64,000 nt of DNA from Methylophaga sp. OBS4 (GTDB taxonomy: Bacteria > Pseudomonadota > Gammaproteobacteria > Nitrosococcales > Methylophagaceae), in the NCBI RefSeq assembly GCF_026319305.1, contig NZ_JAPDMV010000011.1:1-64000 (forward strand), in the 5' to 3' direction. The translations under genes and the position numbers were made by a program. Under the pieces are notes generated by a model. It saw nothing but the letters and a program-made list of their open reading frames with translations. It was not told where the DNA came from and ran no database searches. Below, piece by piece: positions 1 to 8,355 of this stretch; the stretch's first letter is position 1; each line of letters opens with the position of its first letter.

Positions 1-1167
1 ACCTATCACCACCCAGTCACCGATACTGAACGGCCTATCCAACAATACCGTGACCGAACCGAAGAAATTACCCAGCAAATCCTTGGCCGCCAACGCAAAA
101 GCCAGACCACCCAGTCCCAAACCGGCCAGCAGGCTGGTGACATTGATATTGAGATTATCGGCGGCAAACACAATACCGATAACCACCACAAACACCTTGA
201 GACTTTTGGTAATCATCGGTACCAGCAAGTCATCAAACTTGTTGTGTGTCTGTTGCGCCTTGCTGCTCAACATCACATCAAAAATGTCGACAATGCGGAA
301 CGCACTCCAGATACCAGACAAGGACACCAGTACTTTCACTGCAACCAGCAAAATCAACAAGGCCGTATCGGGCAGCCCCAGCATATTAAGACCTGACCAC
401 CAAATCAGGGCCATCGCCATCAGGCCCAAAGGCCGTAAAACAGTGTCATCAAGCTGCTCGAAAGTCGGATGATTTTTCCGCCAGCGGCTGACATTGAGTT
501 TCAGGATCCAGGCCAGCACCTTATCGGCAATAGACCCCAATACAATAATCAGAAACAAGCCCAGCCACTGCCAGTATTCCAGCAAAAACCCCTGTTTGAG
601 TACGGTCGGCATCTGCGCGCGCAGCTGAACGCTGGCAGGCAAAGCGACCCTGTCATCGCCATTGACCGAAAAAGTCTGATTATCGGTGAGGGCCTGAAAA
701 ATAGCCGGTACATTTTCAACGGTTTTGGCACTGAACAGCCAGTTACGCTGTTCATTTAGCCGCAACACAATATTACCCGGTTCGGTGCGCAGCAATACAT
801 ACTCTTCCTGCCGATAGTTAACTGGTATTTCATCCAGCTTCGGCGTATCTGCCAGTTGAATAATGGTAAACAAAAGGCGTGCCGTTTCCTGGCCGCGTTC
901 ATTGCGAATCAGTTGACTGACTTGAGACAAATCCAGCGTAGCAATCGCCCGATAGATAGCTTCTTCCTCGCCGGTGGTGACTTTGGTCATCGCAGTAATA
1001 AACTGCTTCACCGTGGCCTGGGGGCTACGCAGCCTGGAATCAGCGGTGACCTCATCAGCTTCGTTCTGAACAATTGTTTGCTGGCTGCCGGCAGCAGCAG
1101 AATACATACCCGAAAAGGCAAACGGGCTGCAACTTAACAGTAACAGCAAAAACCCAAGTCTTATCAT
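1..1167 (-). CDS. MscS-family mechanosensitive channel, partial (C-terminus outside window)
   Basis: Reading the minus strand from an ATG at 1167 gives an open frame of 389 codons that runs off the left edge. It begins with a signal peptide (a leucine-rich stretch ending near SPFAFS), followed by about 170 residues of soluble, probably periplasmic, domain and then several membrane segments. The pore-helix signature of MscS proteins is clear: GLGLGGLAFALAAKDLLGNF, then DRPFSIGDWVVIG at the edge. The role would be a tension-gated channel of the inner membrane that releases solutes on osmotic downshock. The start overlaps the nagZ stop by 4 bases (ATGA), so the two genes form one operon. The cytoplasmic C-terminal domain is not visible. 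Confidence 0.85.
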   Translation of the reverse strand, partial: MIRLGFLLLLLSCSPFAFSGMYSAAAGSQQTIVQNEADEVTADSRLRSPQATVKQFITAMTKVTTGEEEAIYRAIATLDLSQVSQLIRNERGQETARLLFTIIQLADTPKLDEIPVNYRQEEYVLLRTEPGNIVLRLNEQRNWLFSAKTVENVPAIFQALTDNQTFSVNGDDRVALPASVQLRAQMPTVLKQGFLLEYWQWLGLFLIIVLGSIADKVLAWILKLNVSRWRKNHPTFEQLDDTVLRPLGLMAMALIWWSGLNMLGLPDTALLILLVAVKVLVSLSGIWSAFRIVDIFDVMLSSKAQQTHNKFDDLLVPMITKSLKVFVVVIGIVFAADNLNINVTSLLAGLGLGGLAFALAAKDLLGNFFGSVTVLLDRPFSIGDWVVIG

Positions 1168-2213
1168 GCTAGATTTAACTCCATCTCCGGATCAGGGGCA
1201 TAAGCGGCGATTATTTCAGCCGCCTGCTTCCATTCGGCACTGGCCAGCAACTCATCTCTGCTCAAAGCATGGCGGCCATGTAACCTCACCAGCCGGGCAT
1301 GACGCAGCGGATCAGGCTTAATCCTGAGACCATCGATTACCGTTTCAACACTGCCGGGGTTATTGCAGACCAGCACCATATCGCAGCCCGCCTCAAGCGC
1401 CGCTTCAGCACGTTCCAGTGGTCCGCCGATCATGGCGGCACCCTCCATGCTCAGATCATCACTGAGAATCGCCCCCTGAAACCCGAAACGCTGACGCAGA
1501 ATCTCCTGAAGCCAGTAACGGGAAAACCCGGCAGGCATGTCATCACATTGCTCAAAAACGATATGAGCCGGCATGATACCGGCCAGCTCTGTCTGGCAAA
1601 GACGACTGAATGGCAGCATATCGGCTTGCAGCATATCTTCGAAATGGCGTTTATCAACAGGTAAACCCAAATGAGAATCGACGGCTACCGCACCGTGGCC
1701 GGGGAAATGTTTACCCACAGCCGACATACGCGCTTTTTTCATACCCTGAATATAGGATCTGGCCATTTCTGTCACCGCTTTGGGATCGCGGTGGAATGAA
1801 CGATCGCCAATCACTTCACTGACGCCGTAATCCAAATCAAGCACCGGTGCAAAGCTAAAGTCGACACCGACCGCACGCAACTCTGCCGCCATCAACCACC
1901 CGGTCTGTTCAGCACGCTGCAGAGTCAGCTGTGGTTGTTGCATATAATGCTTACCCATTGCCCCTACCGGCGGCAGACGGGTAAAACCGGTGCGAAAACG
2001 CTGCACTCGTCCACCTTCATGATCAACGGCAACCAGCAGATGCGGCTCACGCAACTTGTGAATCGCTGAGGTCAGCGCTGTAATTTGTTCAGGCGACTCA
2101 AAATTACGGCTGAATAAAATCACCCCACCCACCAGCGGGTGTTGCAATACTTCTTTTTCCTGCTGGCTCAGCTCGGGGCCGAGCAAGTCGACCATTAACG
2201 GGCCTAATGTCAT
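1164..2213 (-). CDS. nagZ: beta-N-acetylhexosaminidase, GH3 family
   Basis: Cytoplasmic enzyme that removes N-acetylglucosamine from recycled anhydro-muropeptides. The GH3 NagZ signature is present: AVDHEGGRVQRFR near the N-terminus, and KHFPGHGAVAVDSHLGLP, whose His and Asp belong to the catalytic loop. Length is about 349 residues, typical for NagZ. An upstream in-frame ATG at 2228 is possible. The ATG at 2213 is preferred because GAGG sits 9 bases before it and the protein then starts MTLGPLMVDLLG, as NagZ proteins usually do. It is followed with a 4-base overlap by the channel gene. The pairing with the neighbouring L,D-transpeptidase fits peptidoglycan metabolism. Confidence 0.93.
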   Translation of the reverse strand: MTLGPLMVDLLGPELSQQEKEVLQHPLVGGVILFSRNFESPEQITALTSAIHKLREPHLLVAVDHEGGRVQRFRTGFTRLPPVGAMGKHYMQQPQLTLQRAEQTGWLMAAELRAVGVDFSFAPVLDLDYGVSEVIGDRSFHRDPKAVTEMARSYIQGMKKARMSAVGKHFPGHGAVAVDSHLGLPVDKRHFEDMLQADMLPFSRLCQTELAGIMPAHIVFEQCDDMPAGFSRYWLQEILRQRFGFQGAILSDDLSMEGAAMIGGPLERAEAALEAGCDMVLVCNNPGSVETVIDGLRIKPDPLRHARLVRLHGRHALSRDELLASAEWKQAAEIIAAYAPDPEMELNLA

Positions 2214-2264
2214 AGATTTTAACCTCATACCGGAACAACTTTTAAAAACGCGTATCGTACCTTT

Positions 2265-2777
2265 TCAAGTTGTTTCGGTACCTTCATGAATCCACACTTT
2301 CAAACCCGGTTTGACCAAGTCATATAAAGTCAACAGATCCCGATTATGCATCCGGATACAACCATGCGACAGCGGCTGCCCCATCGGCAGCGCATCCGGA
2401 CAACCATGGATGTATATGTATCGGCGCATTGTATCAACATTTCCCAATCGATTTCTGCCGACTTCCAAGCCACTGAGCCAGAGAATGCGCGTTAAAATCC
2501 AGTCTCTATCAGGAAATTGTTCACTTAAATCAGGATGATAGAGCTCGCCGGTAGGACGACGACCGACAAACACCGTATTCTCGGGCACACCCTTACCGAT
2601 GCAGGCACGAATCTTGTGCCAACCACGTGGCGTGCAACCGCTGCCATTTTGTTCGCCAGCCCCGTTCAGTGCTGTTGATACCGCGGCATTGAACACAGCC
2701 TGCTCATTTTGCCATAAGGTGCATTGCTGCTCTGCCAGCGAAATATCAAGCCAGGTAGTTGGAGGCGATTGTTCCAT
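2265..2777 (-). CDS. L,D-transpeptidase (YkuD domain)
   Basis: Small YkuD-domain protein. The catalytic motif is clear near the C-terminus: IYIHGCPD, then PLSHGCIRMHN with the nucleophilic Cys in SHGC. Enzymes of this family cross-link peptidoglycan stems or attach lipoproteins. This copy has no obvious signal peptide, like the short YnhG/YcfS-related group. The frame stays open upstream to a TTG at 2900 and there is another ATG at 2807. The ATG at 2777 (MEQSPPTTWLDISLAEQQ) is preferred because the family fold starts here, but no strong Shine-Dalgarno decides it. Function is known from the family; the exact substrate is not visible. Confidence 0.8.
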   Translation of the reverse strand: MEQSPPTTWLDISLAEQQCTLWQNEQAVFNAAVSTALNGAGEQNGSGCTPRGWHKIRACIGKGVPENTVFVGRRPTGELYHPDLSEQFPDRDWILTRILWLSGLEVGRNRLGNVDTMRRYIYIHGCPDALPMGQPLSHGCIRMHNRDLLTLYDLVKPGLKVWIHEGTETT

Positions 2778-3052
2778 TCGGATTAACCCGTTTTTGATTT
2801 CAGGCATCACGATAACAAAGCTGCTTGGCAAATGCGATGACAGCTTGTGCAATAAGGGCAATCTGCTACTTTTTCCACAAAAAGAGTGCAGTTTAATCAA
2901 ACAGAGCGCTTTTAATTAGGCTGTTGTTTATTCCTTCTTTTCCCTTGGTTATTCAGTTCCGAGGAAATACAGTCCGTATATATCTAAAATTACAGGAAAT
3001 TTTTATTTCTCTTAATAACGCGTTGGGCAATCAGAACGGAGGAAATAACACC

Positions 3053-3445
3053 GTGTCAGCAGAGAGCTACATCAAAAGTACAGAACCTGCTGTCCAACTG
3101 ATATTCATGGGGCTTCAGCTATACAGATATTTGACTCCACGTCCCGCGCTTGAACAATATCGAGAGGAAGACGGCGGAATCAAAATGACTCATGGTCAAG
3201 CCCAAGGCTTCCTAAAGGACGAGGTTGACGCAATGAGTTTGGACACCGCCAAGGCTACCTTGAGTGGAGCAATCATCCAAGTGGCTTGCTCAGGTCTCAA
3301 CCAGCATTCTACCGAAATCAAGATCCCCAAAGAACTCAACATCACCATGGATCAAACGAAGGCGAAGTTCTGCGTCGGTCGTACTGTACATGGTTTGCCG
3401 CTTGGCCTTGTAGTCTATGCTGCTCGAATTCAATATAACCATTAG
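3053..3445 (+). CDS. hypothetical protein, 130 aa
   Basis: I do not recognise this protein. The likely start is the GTG at 3053, 8 bases after a strong GGAGGA; the frame is open further upstream to 2924 but that part is AT-rich and poor in coding character. The product is soluble, without signal peptide or membrane segment, with one or two mixed alpha/beta regions. It lies alone on the plus strand between two minus-strand operons and is followed by a second ribosome-binding site and a start-less frame, which suggests an acquired two-gene cassette. Confidence 0.55.
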   Translation: MSAESYIKSTEPAVQLIFMGLQLYRYLTPRPALEQYREEDGGIKMTHGQAQGFLKDEVDAMSLDTAKATLSGAIIQVACSGLNQHSTEIKIPKELNITMDQTKAKFCVGRTVHGLPLGLVVYAARIQYNH

Positions 3446-3631
3446 GAGGAAGGTACACCAAAAAACAAAACGGCAAAAGATGTCTTTATACGTCTGGCTG
3501 CTGCCCATAAGAATGACTCGTGGCATGATCTGATTTACGAGTTGGACTGGCCAGTTCAAAGACCAGTCACTCATTATATTCTGGAACTGGAGCTACAGTG
3601 GCGTAAACATGAAGACTACCTTCTGATATGA
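3446..3631 (+). pseudogene. frame with strong ribosome-binding site but no start codon
   Basis: Directly after the stop of the preceding gene, AGGAGGA (3444-3450) is followed by an open frame that reads like protein (TPKNKTAKDVFIRLAAAHKN at its start) and ends with TGA at 3631. At the expected start position (3455-3457) the codon is ACA, not ATG, GTG or TTG. The frame is also in phase with the TAG of the preceding gene. It is either a gene that lost its start, a very unusual start, or a C-terminal part cut off by a TAG mutation at 3443-3445. I do not recognise the protein. Confidence 0.4.
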
Positions 3632-3676
3632 AACAAATGCTTAAACTGTGAAGCAAGAGAAGTATGATACAGCCCT

Positions 3677-3703
3677 AATTAAAGGTGACGCTTCCCTTTA
3701 ATT
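3677..3703. repeat. hairpin with arms AATTAAAGG
   Basis: Nearly perfect inverted repeat (AATTAAAGG and CCTTTAATT around TGACGCTTC) between the start-less frame and the end of the mxa operon. The AT ends make it a possible bidirectional transcription stop, although the T-tract is short. Confidence 0.4.
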
Positions 3704-3754
3704 GAGCGCGGCACATCATTCGATCTTGTCGCAAACGATGTTTTGTTAAATCAG

Positions 3755-3782
3755 AATCAAGTGTTACGACAGACACTTGATT
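3755..3782 (-). terminator. perfect inverted repeat downstream of the mxa operon
   Basis: Arms AATCAAGTGT and ACACTTGATT form a perfect 10-bp stem with an 8-base loop, 17 bases after the stop of the last mxa gene. There is no clean T-tract on the minus strand, so the terminator call rests on position and stem alone. Confidence 0.45.
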
Positions 3783-3798
3783 TCCCAATTGCCCGTCA

Positions 3799-4827
3799 CT
3801 ACTGGTGACGTTTTACATGATAAGCCTGTCTAACGCCCCACAAAGTATAGAGTTGTGACACGGCCAACAACAGCATCGCCACAAACGCAACCCATAAAAA
3901 GCTGTCTGCCTGCGACTGATGCGGAATTCGCTCTTCAACAATCAACGTCTGATACTGCTGCCGATCAATTTCATTAATCGCATCGGCAAACTCTTGCATC
4001 GACCCGGCCTCAAACGCCTGATACGACACATCAAGCTGCTTAAAAAACTCGTGCAGTTTTCGCTCGGGCATATCAAGCCATAACAAACTGTCCTCATCAC
4101 TTTTGTCCAGGGTCATACCGCGCATCGAACGCAGGTAGATCCAGTAAAGATTCAATTTCATTTCCGGATAGATCTGTTTGAGATAGGCTTTTTCCTGTTC
4201 GGACAGGGTTTGTCCGCCATCTGAAATCAACAGCACATTGCGTGAACCCCGATAGACTTCTCGCTCGTACATCTCTGCGGCCAGGCGCAGTGCTGAAAAA
4301 ATATTGGTTTTGGAGATGCCCTTGCCCAAACCACCGGCATTGATGGTCGCGAGAATGGCGTCCTTGTTATAGGTCAACCTTAGAATTTCCGTCGACTTAT
4401 CACTGAAAAACACGTAGCCGAAACGGTCATCCGGTCGCCGTTTCACAAACTCGGCTAAATAATCTCGCGACACACTGCGCTTGCTTCGGATCACTTCATT
4501 TTCAATCGGCAGCGTATTCAGCGGCCGCCGGGCAAAGATATCATCCATGCTGCGGCTGCGATCCAACAGCAGGATGAACTCAGCGCCCTGGCGGTAACGT
4601 TCGACCACTTTTTCAGGTGTGTACGGGCCGGCCAAAGCTATTATCAATGCGATTATGACCAGCATGGCCAGGCTTTTGTGCAGGAAGCTTAACAGCCCGG
4701 AGAACCGATCATGTGGCAGTAAGCCGTCCCAGGCTATAGTTTTCTCGGTATTGTGTGAGAGCCACGGTAATATGCCCAGGGGCAACAGGTAAAGCAGGTA
4801 AGGTAATGTCCAGTCTAATCCCAACAT
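3799..4827 (-). CDS. second MxaC-like von Willebrand A protein
   Basis: Membrane-anchored von Willebrand A protein of 342 residues, clearly a paralogue of mxaC at 6367-7383. Both start with a membrane helix (LGLDWTLPYLLYLLPLGILP here), share KTIAWDGLLP and ALAGP, and carry the metal-site motif DRSRS followed by MDD. Both end with a C-terminal membrane helix and a short basic tail. In methylotrophs, MxaC, MxaK, MxaL and MxaA are needed for assembling active calcium-PQQ methanol dehydrogenase in the periplasm. This copy is last in the operon, 72 bases after mxaL, where Methylobacterium-type clusters carry mxaD. Whether it duplicates or replaces a function is not visible. Confidence 0.8.
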   Translation of the reverse strand: MLGLDWTLPYLLYLLPLGILPWLSHNTEKTIAWDGLLPHDRFSGLLSFLHKSLAMLVIIALIIALAGPYTPEKVVERYRQGAEFILLLDRSRSMDDIFARRPLNTLPIENEVIRSKRSVSRDYLAEFVKRRPDDRFGYVFFSDKSTEILRLTYNKDAILATINAGGLGKGISKTNIFSALRLAAEMYEREVYRGSRNVLLISDGGQTLSEQEKAYLKQIYPEMKLNLYWIYLRSMRGMTLDKSDEDSLLWLDMPERKLHEFFKQLDVSYQAFEAGSMQEFADAINEIDRQQYQTLIVEERIPHQSQADSFLWVAFVAMLLLAVSQLYTLWGVRQAYHVKRHQ

Positions 4828-4899
4828 GACATTGATAGAAAACCTCGGCGGCGGCGGTCAACAGGGAATCCCGGCCTTATTCTTAATCCTGTCAGCCCG

Positions 4900-5838
4900 T
4901 TAGTCATCAGTTCTGACAACCAGACTGTAAGGCAGAAAGACCAGTAAAACAAGCAACAGGGCCAGTCCTGAAAGCCAGGCATAAAGATCATAATCCACCG
5001 TCAGCTCACGGGTAATCGACTCAGCACGGATTTGTTCAACCAGTTTGGCGGGCTTGGTCGGCGATGAGACAAATTCAAAGCCAACCCGGTTGGCCAGGGT
5101 TTCCAGATGTGACCTTTTCTGGGATGAAAGATGCTCAGTGCGCGGTTTCTGGGCATTGGCAGCAGCCATATCGCCACGCGAGGAAGCATACACATCCTGG
5201 TGCATGACCTCATTCACCTCCCAGAAACCTTCAACCTCGCCTTCTTCATTGGTTTTGGGAATAGGCAGTAAGTCATCCCCTCCGACGCCGACAAGCAGGC
5301 CGTGCACTTCACCGGGTGTGCCGGCAAATTTGGGAAACAAAGATTCATGGATGGGGGGCGCTTCATGGCCATCGGTAATCATCACAATCGTCGGTTTGGG
5401 GTCAAGACTTTTGACTTGTTTGATCGCTGTATAAGTGGCTTTCGATACCTCACTGGATCTGGCCCAGGCCATCTGTGGTTCAAATTGATTGAGCATTTGC
5501 GTCAGATCATGGTAGCTGGAACAGACCTCGACCGGATTCATCAAAATCAAGCTCCTTGCCTCACTGAAAATCGCCAGACCGGCGTGGGCACCACAGGGCA
5601 TCTCCAATAGCGTACGCCGAGTGAACTCCTTGGCCCACTCAAGCCGTCTCACCTTGTTACCGTCCAACTCAGCATCTTCAACATTCATGCTGTCTGTAAT
5701 ATCAATCACAAACAGCGTATCCATAATTTTGACATCACGTGGCACCAGGGGTAACCACAAAGCCGCCATAATCAGTATCAATGCCAACAGCATAACCGCT
5801 GCCGTCAGAAAAATACGTTTCTGATAACTCAAAATCAT
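4900..5838 (-). CDS. mxaL: MxaL, von Willebrand A protein of methanol dehydrogenase assembly
   Basis: About 312 residues: N-terminal membrane helix (residues 10-30), a von Willebrand A domain and a C-terminal membrane helix (LSGLALLLVLLVFLPYSLVV). The metal-site motif is DITDS, a DxTxS variant of the DxSxS seen in the MxaC proteins. MxaL is known to be required for calcium insertion into methanol dehydrogenase. It overlaps mxaK by 4 bases (ATGA), so translation is probably coupled. The order mxaC-mxaK-mxaL matches known methylotroph clusters and supports the symbol. Confidence 0.85.
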   Translation of the reverse strand: MILSYQKRIFLTAAVMLLALILIMAALWLPLVPRDVKIMDTLFVIDITDSMNVEDAELDGNKVRRLEWAKEFTRRTLLEMPCGAHAGLAIFSEARSLILMNPVEVCSSYHDLTQMLNQFEPQMAWARSSEVSKATYTAIKQVKSLDPKPTIVMITDGHEAPPIHESLFPKFAGTPGEVHGLLVGVGGDDLLPIPKTNEEGEVEGFWEVNEVMHQDVYASSRGDMAAANAQKPRTEHLSSQKRSHLETLANRVGFEFVSSPTKPAKLVEQIRAESITRELTVDYDLYAWLSGLALLLVLLVFLPYSLVVRTDD

Positions 5839-6374
5839 GGCAAATCAACCTTGAAACCCTTACTTTCAATCGAGCGCTGGCTACTGATAATGTTTTTCTC
5901 AAAGTCCGGATTGATATCGGGATCCTCGGGCACCACGCGCAGAGCAATCTCAAGGTTGTAACGCGCATCCCACATCATCGGCTCCAGTGCCAGTGCGCTA
6001 CGGTAATCCTGTTTGGCAAGTTCTATCAATGGAATCTGCCGGCCATCAGAAGCAGTCATCGTCAAAGCCTCTCGCAGATTGATATTGCCTCGATTGAAAT
6101 AAGCCTCAGGCATCAACTCAGGATCGTGACTACCCAGCACCAGCGTCCATTGCTCAAGAGCCAGATCCGGCTCTTGTTCTCGAACCAGCTGAGTTGCCTT
6201 GGCAAAATGCGCGCGCGGATTCTCCGGCACAGTCTCAAACGCAGCCGGATCAGCGACAAAAGCATCAATTTGCGCTTTTTGCCAGAGCATGACCGCAGCA
6301 CTCGCAGCCAGCAAAACGCTGGCAACCATCACCAATATCAGCAGCCAACGTGCCATTACCAACAGTTTATTCAT
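5835..6374 (-). CDS. mxaK: MxaK, methanol dehydrogenase assembly protein
   Basis: Protein of 179 residues with one N-terminal membrane helix (residues 7-30) and an alpha-helical, TPR-like body (ALEQWTLVLGSHDPELMPEA, then AYFNRGNINLREAL and LAKQDYRSALALEP). It would face the periplasm. MxaK is one of the proteins needed for calcium incorporation into methanol dehydrogenase. It overlaps mxaC by 8 bases and mxaL by 4, so it sits in the middle of a tightly coupled unit. The symbol rests on size, topology and gene order. Confidence 0.82.
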   Translation of the reverse strand: MNKLLVMARWLLILVMVASVLLAASAAVMLWQKAQIDAFVADPAAFETVPENPRAHFAKATQLVREQEPDLALEQWTLVLGSHDPELMPEAYFNRGNINLREALTMTASDGRQIPLIELAKQDYRSALALEPMMWDARYNLEIALRVVPEDPDINPDFEKNIISSQRSIESKGFKVDLP

Positions 6375-7383
6375 GGGCCTTTTTTACTCCCCAGTAGGTA
6401 TAAAGATGAGATGAGGCCAGCAGGAGCATAGCCAGCAGCGCAATCCACAAAAACAGATCGGATTTGGGCTCATGTGGCAGCGTTTCCTCGACAATCAAAG
6501 TCTGATAATGCTGGCTATCGATCTCATCAAGCGCCTCGGCAAAAGCTTCCAGCGAACCGGCTTCAAAAGCACGATATGGAATGCCAATCGATTTAAAAAA
6601 TTGGTGTAGCTTACGCTCCGGCGTATCAACCCAGAGCAAGTTATCATTCTCTGACACTTCCAGTGTCATATCGCGCAGTGATTTCAAGTAAATCCAATAC
6701 ACGGTCAGATTCATCGCTTTATAGCGCTCTGCGATACGTTTTTTAGCTTCGTCACTAAGCAACTGGCCCCCGTCTGAGACCAACAAAACGATTCGGGATC
6801 CCCGGTAGGTTTGCCCCTCAAACATGTTGGCACTGCTTAATAATGCCTCTTCCATATTGGTATCAGACAACCCCTTACCTAAGGCATTTGCATTAATTGT
6901 TGCCAATACCGCTTCACGATCGTAGGTCAGGGGCAATAGATTGATCGCTTTGGTGCTGAAAAATACAAAGCCAAACCGGTCATCCGGGCGTTTTTTCACA
7001 AACTCGGTCAGATAATCACGAGCGACACGCCGTTTCGAATTATAGCCACCCACACTGACAACTGCTGCTTGAGTCTTAACCGCAAAGGGATCATCCATGC
7101 TGCGGCTGCGATCCAGCAGCAGGACAATTTCTGCCCCCTCACCTATCCGTTCAATTTTTTGTTCCGGCAGACTGGGGCCGGCCAGGGCCAGCAGCAAAGC
7201 GACGATGACCAGAGAGGACAGTATTTTGAATACGATACTGAAAACGTTGGATAAAGGATCCTGCGGAACCAGGTCAACCCAGGCAATCGTTTTATCCAGG
7301 TTGTGGTTAAACCATGGCAACAGTGCCAGCGGTAATAAGGCCAGAAACCACGGCAATGACCACTCCAGTCCCAGCAATGTCAT
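6367..7383 (-). CDS. mxaC: MxaC, von Willebrand A protein of methanol dehydrogenase assembly
   Basis: 338 residues with an N-terminal membrane helix (WFLALLPLALLPW), a second helix near residue 60 (LVIVALLLALAG), a von Willebrand A domain with an intact DRSRS metal site, and a C-terminal helix (LWIALLAMLLLASSHLY). The architecture is that of BatA-like proteins, which work with MoxR-type ATPases. Its start overlaps the mxaA stop by 4 bases. The paralogue at 3799-4827 is of almost the same length and layout. MxaC is assigned to this copy because of its place directly after mxaA. Confidence 0.85.
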   Translation of the reverse strand: MTLLGLEWSLPWFLALLPLALLPWFNHNLDKTIAWVDLVPQDPLSNVFSIVFKILSSLVIVALLLALAGPSLPEQKIERIGEGAEIVLLLDRSRSMDDPFAVKTQAAVVSVGGYNSKRRVARDYLTEFVKKRPDDRFGFVFFSTKAINLLPLTYDREAVLATINANALGKGLSDTNMEEALLSSANMFEGQTYRGSRIVLLVSDGGQLLSDEAKKRIAERYKAMNLTVYWIYLKSLRDMTLEVSENDNLLWVDTPERKLHQFFKSIGIPYRAFEAGSLEAFAEALDEIDSQHYQTLIVEETLPHEPKSDLFLWIALLAMLLLASSHLYTYWGVKKAHE

Positions 7384-8351
7384 GCCATTTTCTCCTCAGC
7401 CCGACACCGACGTGCCAAGGCCAGCAATTGCTCGAAATCCTTTTGTTCCACAGCATTGCGGCTGAAAAAATGGGCAGCAGACTGTTGATAAAAACCCTCG
7501 ATATCAGTTTTAACCGGTTCCAGCCACGGGCATTGTTGCCAGAGCTTATTAAGCTGGCTGTGAATAACGACTCGCCCTGCACAGCGGTTAAAGGCATGGT
7601 GCAAACTGCGGCTGGCCGCCTCACTGTCTTTTTGCCTCAATAGCCGCATTTTATTAAGTTCGAACACGGCCGTCGCAAAAGGCAGACGCTGGCGCGGTCT
7701 CAGACCAAAATGCCATGCCAGCCAGATCAACAAGCCCAGGATAAATACCGCGATCGACAGCCGGAGCTGCCATTTCAGCGGTTCACTGCTTTCAGGCTGC
7801 AGCTTGACATCACCACGAGGCAGCAGTCGCGCCTCCCCTTCTTCATTAGTTTGCAGAAACGAGCCTATCTGCATCGGCACAGAAGGAATATTGATGAACT
7901 CACCATCCTGCGTTCTCAATTCAAATTCGGGGGTAGCAACCTGGCGGTTTTCGGCAGGGACATTGATCAGCTGAAAAAACAGGGTCATGGTCTGACCACT
8001 GACGTTGCTGTCATCAAGATACAACCAGGCGCCATAACGCTTGTGATGCTGCGGTAACGAACTCAGGTCCAGCTGACCGGCATCAACCGGCAATTCGATC
8101 CTGGCCTGGATCCGATCACCTATCAGCAGCCCCCAGCTGCGATCCAGTGTCACCTTGGTATCATCGGCATAAACCGGCAGCAAAAAACATAAACTGGTTA
8201 TTAAGCCGACAATAAAATTACGAACGGCCGTTCGCCCTGGGTTCTGAGCTTGGCGAAGAGTCGAATGGTGTTGTACTAACAGGGCTTCGACAGGCTCAGC
8301 CCGAACGGTATTTAACTGCCCGGTTAATATCAGGGTTATCAAACGCATCAT
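7380..8351 (-). CDS. mxaA: MxaA, calcium insertion protein for methanol dehydrogenase, with a repeat read through its N-terminus
   Basis: The start is fixed by AAGGAGT 5 bases before the ATGATG at 8346-8351. The product begins MMRLITLILTGQLN, then continues through about 30 residues encoded by a repeat element (RAEPVEALLVQHHSTLRQAQ and following), and only then reaches the hydrophobic core of a signal peptide (FIVGLITSLCFLLPVYA, cleaved before DD). The mature part has a beta-rich periplasmic region and one C-terminal membrane helix near residue 220 (LSIAVFILGLLIWLAWHF), followed by a cytoplasmic tail. MxaA is required for calcium insertion into methanol dehydrogenase. The frame stays open upstream to 8501, but that stretch is repeat sequence. 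Confidence 0.82.
   Translation of the reverse strand: MMRLITLILTGQLNTVRAEPVEALLVQHHSTLRQAQNPGRTAVRNFIVGLITSLCFLLPVYADDTKVTLDRSWGLLIGDRIQARIELPVDAGQLDLSSLPQHHKRYGAWLYLDDSNVSGQTMTLFFQLINVPAENRQVATPEFELRTQDGEFINIPSVPMQIGSFLQTNEEGEARLLPRGDVKLQPESSEPLKWQLRLSIAVFILGLLIWLAWHFGLRPRQRLPFATAVFELNKMRLLRQKDSEAASRSLHHAFNRCAGRVVIHSQLNKLWQQCPWLEPVKTDIEGFYQQSAAHFFSRNAVEQKDFEQLLALARRCRAEEKMA
8222..8309. repeat. inverted repeat doublet inside the mxaA coding sequence
   Basis: Two oppositely oriented repeat units face each other: one contains CGTTCGCCCTG, TGAGCTTGGCGAAG on the plus strand, the other GCTTCGACAGGCTCAGCCCG. They belong to a widespread bacterial interspersed repeat type that gives peptides such as RAEPVEA and LRQAQ when translated. 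The pair lies in frame inside the 5' part of mxaA without a stop codon. Confidence 0.75.
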
Positions 8352-8355
8352 CCTA

